64,000 bases of DNA from Cinclus cinclus (Eukaryota; Chordata; Aves; Passeriformes; Cinclidae), in NCBI RefSeq assembly GCF_963662255.1, contig NC_085074.1, forward strand, positions 744,001-808,000, given 5' to 3'. This document shows positions 59,996 through 64,000 of this stretch, piece after piece. Within the stretch, counting starts at the first letter, position 1. Each line of letters begins with the position of its first letter. The notes under the pieces are model-generated. The model had not been told where the DNA came from. It did not search any database and saw nothing but the letters and a program-made list of their open reading frames with translations. A program made the translations under genes and the position numbers.

Positions 59996-60608
59996 TTCTC
60001 TGACCTCCCAGCCATGGCACGGTCCCCCTGACGCCTGGTGGAGGCTCCAGCCCCATCTCCCCCACCCTGGAAAAGCCCAGGCCCTGTGGAGAGGGAAGTT
60101 GCCCCGAGCAGAAGCAGGAACAGCAGCAGGGGGATGAACAAGGACGTGGCCATCAGTTCCTGTTGGGATTCCCAGACCAGCTTTGTGCCCAGGAGCCACT
60201 GAGCCACCTGCAAAGGGGATTTTGTTCAGTGTTGTGACTTAAACTGAGGAAAGGGAAGAGCTGGAGCCAGTGCTGGGTGCCCCATCACAGGCAGGGTGGA
60301 GCCCACTGGGGTTTATTAACTTGTTAATCACAGCTGAAAAACGACTTTGTTGCTCTGGGCAGTGACTGGAGCCAGCTCAGAGATCCCCAACTCACAGATT
60401 CCACTGCCCAAAGTGCAGAGAATATGACAGTGTGGAATTTCACAGCACAGCACTCCAGGACATTCCCCCAGCCTGACAAGATTAACCCAAAACCCTGCTC
60501 TGGACCCAAACTCCTCAACTGGCTCCCTTTCTGTTCCCCAAGCAGAAGGTCTTGAGTAAACCTTGGATTAAGCACCAGTTTTAATTCTCAGTAGTATCTG
60601 CACACAGC
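59996..60608. other. Intergenic DNA with a leader-like open frame
   Basis: No confirmed gene. On the minus strand an ATG at 60153 starts a hydrophobic stretch that resembles a signal peptide, preceded by an acceptor-like TTTGCAG; see the findings. Nothing else was recognised. Confidence 0.3.
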
Positions 60609-61042
60609 TGAAGTAATGCCTTAAGGTTTAACTTTTATATTTCCCAGATTCTGTCCTGCATTGGTGTGTGACTCTGAACTCCATATAAAGTGTTACAAAT
60701 TCTCCTCACAGCTCAGTCACATGAAACAATCCTTTTCCAACCCCACAACCAAGGACACCGCTGCAGCTTCAGCCCCAAAAAGTGCAACCAGCAGGGAATT
60801 GAGGAGAGAATCTGGGAGGATGAGACTGCAGAACCTGGAGCTGGAATTGGACAATGAACCCCAACATGGAAATGGACCAAAACTTATAAAAGTGTGAGAA
60901 CTCGTGACCAGGATCCATCTTGGGTGGAGCCATGGCCAGGCTCTTGCACTGCCCTAGGTGAATCCTTTGAAGCCTTTTTATAAATCCCTATGTTGTTCCT
61001 TTAACTCTGTCCAGCCTCTGTTCCAGGCAGCCTCTTTTGGCA
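60609..61042 (+). mobile_element. Solo LTR, copy 3 (upstream of ARHGAP25)
   Basis: Same unit as copies 1 and 2: TAATGCCTTAAGGTTTAAC at the 5' side, ACTTATAAAAG near 60884, and the end CCTCTTTTGGCA at 61042. The usual AATAAA is here TATAAA (about 60980). It is on the plus strand like the other two. The 5' boundary could be 60609 or 60615. Confidence 0.82.
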
Positions 61043-61375
61043 CCAGAAGGAGCTCCAGGGGCTCACACATTTTGACCCTGTTTGCAGTTTCTGGCAGCTC
61101 GGAGCCCTTTCCCAGCCATGTCACGGGCAGGATGTCACGCGGCCCTGTCCCCTCCTCCAGAACGGAAACTGCTTGAGCCCAAAACTGCAGTTCAGCCCAA
61201 GGCTGTGGTCACACCATAGAGCTCAGCCCTCCCTGGCACCCCAAAACAGCCCCTGGGAGCACCCCAGAGCTGCTTCAGCCCCTCCTGCTCAGGGACCTGG
61301 CAGAACTGGGGAAGGATAACACTAGACTGAATTTTTTCTTAGCCACCCCTCAGGGCAGCTTGTTGCTGAGCTGAA
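61043..61375. other. Intergenic DNA between LTR copy 3 and a CR1 fragment
   Basis: No supported gene or repeat was recognised in this stretch. Confidence 0.4.
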
Positions 61376-61605
61376 CCATGGAATTCCAGATGGGTTTGGG
61401 TTAGAAAGGACCTGAGGAATGATCCAGCTCCACCCCTTTCCACACCTTCCACTGTCCCAGGGTGCTCCAAGCCCTGTCCAGCCTGGCCTTGGACATTTCT
61501 AGGGATCCAGGGGCAGCCACAGCTTCTCTGGTCACCCTGTGTCAGGGCCTCCCCACCCTGACAGGGAACAATTCCTTCCCAATATCCCATCTAAACCTTC
61601 CATGC
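61376..61605 (-). mobile_element. CR1 LINE fragment
   Basis: The plus strand is the complement of CR1: CATGGAATTCCAGATGGGTTTGGGTT, then CACCTTCCACTGTCCCAGGG, GCAGCCACAGCTTCTCTGG and GGGAACAATTCCTTCCC. Confidence 0.88.
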
Positions 61606-62630
61606 CTCAGCAGGACCTAAAAAGGGCAAATCTGAACCCCTGAAGTTGTCTTTTTTTTCCATCCCTCTTCCATCAAGATCTCATGCACAGCAGGTCATAG
61701 GGAGGGAGCCTGGGCTTTAGGCTCACTGGGGCTGGAGCACAGCGAGAACCAGGATTCCCACTGGGAATCTGCAGTTTTCCAAGTGTGACCAAATTTAATT
61801 GGCACAGGATGGGGAGAAAGTAGGGGGGAGCCCTGGCTGAAAGGCTGGCACTGGGCTAGGCTGTGCCATCACCTCTGCCTGGCACTGTCACACAGCCCCA
61901 GTGCCTATGTGACAACACCACGGCTGCCTGAGCACCCCAAAGTCCCTTTTCTGGCAGATTTATCCCCAAAGGACTGGTCAGCCCTCAACTTGCTCCACAT
62001 CTTGCTCAATATTGAATATTGCTGCCCCTGGTGAATGTGGGAGCTGGGTCTGCAGTCACCTCGATGGTTTCCATCCAGCTCTGCTGCTGCTGGAGGCTGA
62101 ATTTGTCTGCAAGTGCCCACGCAGTGACAGGAAGCCCTATGAGGCAGCTGAGGGGCTGCTTTGGCTTAGCTGATAAGTCAAAAAAACAGACAAAATAACA
62201 CCAGAACCAAAAATAGCATCTTGCTGGGTAAACAGAGGATTCTGCCCTCCTGACCCCCAGCAAGTCAGGAGAAAGGGCTGAAATTAAGGAATAATTTATG
62301 GCAAGTGGAATTTGCAAGGATTTTTCACATTCCCAGTGAAATCTTCAGGTAGAATGAGCTGATTTTGCTGGGGGTGTGGGGAGGTGCAGTGCCAAACTTC
62401 CCTCATCACTGATCAAGATGAGCCTGGATGATCCAAGCCAGGGGTCACCACAAATCCCACAGGGAATGTGGCTGTTCATGTTCAGCTCCAGTGTCCTTGC
62501 CACAGCGAGGTCTGCTCCCCAGAATATCCCTTAGGAAGGAGAGCATAGGGCAATGAATGAGGGAATGGGAGCTTGGAAAACATGGAGCATCCCACAGCAG
62601 TGAATGAAACTCCTCCCCGGATAATGGAAT
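61606..62630. other. Intergenic DNA, no gene recognised
   Basis: Ordinary sequence between the CR1 copy and the possible 3' UTR end to the right. No supported gene or repeat. Confidence 0.4.
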
Positions 62631-62631
62631 T

Positions 62632-64000
62632 TATATTTATTTAACAGTAACATACAGTATATAAATAGGGTAAATACTTTAAAATATACAATATTTCACA
62701 TTTGAACATTCAAAGAGAGGCAACTCTACGTTGTGTAGCTAAAACTGGAATCAAAATAACAATGCACAGAGAAAGAAGCCTATGGTGAGAACAGGGATCG
62801 CACAGGAGCACAGAGCTGCCACCTTGGGACTTCCATGTGCTGCTTTTGGGACTGAGCTGTCCCCAGGAGGGGCTGGATGGGCCCACACAGCCCTGCCCTG
62901 CTCCCACCCCACTGAGGGGGAAGGGAGAGAAGGCAAGACCCCCCCACAGCCAAACTTGAGGGGCTCCCTGCACACAGGGGACATTCCCTGGAATGTGACA
63001 TTCCTTGGAATGTGACACTGGGATTCCACAGCCAGGTTTTGGGGGCTTTTGCTGCAGGATCCCAGCTCCACAAACCACATGAGAGCTGCCCCTCAGCTCA
63101 GGGGCACTGCTGAGCCCAGGGAATGTGGGTTTAACCCTGGGAATTCTGTTTAACCAGGCTGATCCCACAGCATGGCTGCAGAAACCAGGTCTGGTGCTTC
63201 CCCTCCTGCCTCTCACCTGGGCTCGAAGCAGGCAGAGAAAAGCAAATTCCCAACACAGGTGTCCACAGGTGCAGCTCAGCTTTGGGTCAAACCCATGTCC
63301 AAACCTAAGCAGCCCCTAAAAAACAAACGCTGGGGATGTCCAGTGTCCTGCCCAGCACACCCCAGCAGCTGCCCAGGGCCATCCCCATGGATATCCCACC
63401 TTCCTGGCTGCCTGGCCAGTGACCCTGGTGCAGAGGTGGCTCCCACACCAGCCTGTGACCTTCACACCAGACAAATCCCTCCTGTCACACACCAATCCCA
63501 GCTGGCACCACCTCCCCTTCCCTTTGGAGCTTCCCTGCTGTAGGAGCCCACTGGGAACCATTTTTCTTGTGCCATGCTGAGCTTGAGCCCTGCAGCTGCA
63601 GAACTTCCCTGCATCCCTGGGGTCACTCTGGCCCCTCCACAATCCTCAAGAGCTGCAGCATCACCAGGGCCCTGCAGGGCCACATGTGTTACTACTGCAC
63701 ATCAGCTCCACCCCCAGAAATAGCCAAAGGCAGGAACAGCAGCTTTTCATCTTTGCCCAGGGAGTCACAACCTCCCTGTCCCTGGTAGTGCTCAGGATCA
63801 GACTTGGAGGAGACATTCCCTGCCCATGGGAGAGGAGGTGGAACAAGACCTTAAGGCCCCCTCCAACCCAAACCCAGGATCCAACTCCTGATCCCATGAG
63901 TGCAGGTGCACAACTTGCAAACAATCTCGACCACCTCCACCTCCCTCCCTTCCTCCTCCCTGCACCCCTGTTCCCACTCACTTTAATGAATTTTAAGGGG
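62632..64000 (-). other. Possible 3' UTR of a neighbouring minus-strand gene
   Basis: On the minus strand an AT-rich stretch (62635-62720) reads into GTTACTGTTAAATAAATATAAATTCC, with AATAAA near 62638, which looks like a transcript end. Sequence further right has no recognised coding exon. In human the next genes beyond ARHGAP25 include PROKR1 in the same orientation, so a same-strand neighbour ending here is plausible, but its identity is not visible. A short CR1 piece lies at 63812-63880. Confidence 0.35.
63812..63880 (+). mobile_element. Short CR1 3'-end remnant
   Basis: Plus-orientation CR1 end text: ACATTCCCTGCCCATGGGAGAGG and then GACCTTAAGGCCCCCTCCAACCCAAACC. Confidence 0.7.

Overview
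The window looks like nuclear DNA from a bird, most likely a songbird. It carries spliced vertebrate genes with short GT-AG exons, many CR1 LINE fragments, and several solitary retroviral LTRs; one begins TGTCCTGGTTTGAAAGACAG, which I recall from passerine genomes. Gene content and order match the human 2p13 block GKN1 - GKN2 - BMP10 - ARHGAP25, with the same relative orientations. No bacterial, viral or CRISPR-type system was seen.

Left (1-12.8 kb): a gastrokine cluster. The 5' part of a gastrokine-1-like gene runs off the left edge on the minus strand (1-1167). A complete six-exon GKN1 follows on the minus strand (3249-7129, 167 aa). A complete six-exon GKN2 lies on the plus strand (9843-12656, 184 aa), divergent from GKN1. 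All three have a TATA box, a 12-nt coding first exon and a 54-nt second exon that completes the signal peptide, so they are tandem paralogues of one BRICHOS family.

Middle (12.8-44.9 kb): about 14 kb of repeat-bearing intergenic DNA leads to BMP10 (plus strand, two exons, 26752-31471, 425 aa). BMP10 has a signal peptide, a prodomain, an RIRR cleavage site and a seven-cysteine mature domain. About 13 kb of non-coding DNA with CR1 copies and microsatellites follows.

Right (44.9-64 kb): ARHGAP25 on the minus strand, reconstructed as eleven coding exons from 58941 down to 44954 (650 aa). It has a PH domain, a RhoGAP domain with its arginine finger, and a C-terminal coiled coil. Two solo LTRs sit antisense in its introns and a third lies upstream. 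A possible 3' UTR end of another minus-strand gene lies near 62635.

The genes are not one pathway. The gastrokines are secreted gastric mucosal proteins, BMP10 is a heart-enriched TGF-beta ligand, and ARHGAP25 is a leukocyte Rac GAP. They are neighbours by ancient synteny. The most notable points are the missing TFF1-linking cysteine in GKN2, a repeat-derived GKN1 tail without the usual cysteines, a 412-bp inverted pair 22 kb apart that may be a CR1-tailed retroposon, and a minisatellite that abuts a splice acceptor of ARHGAP25. Human comparisons here are from memory of the human proteins, not from a search.
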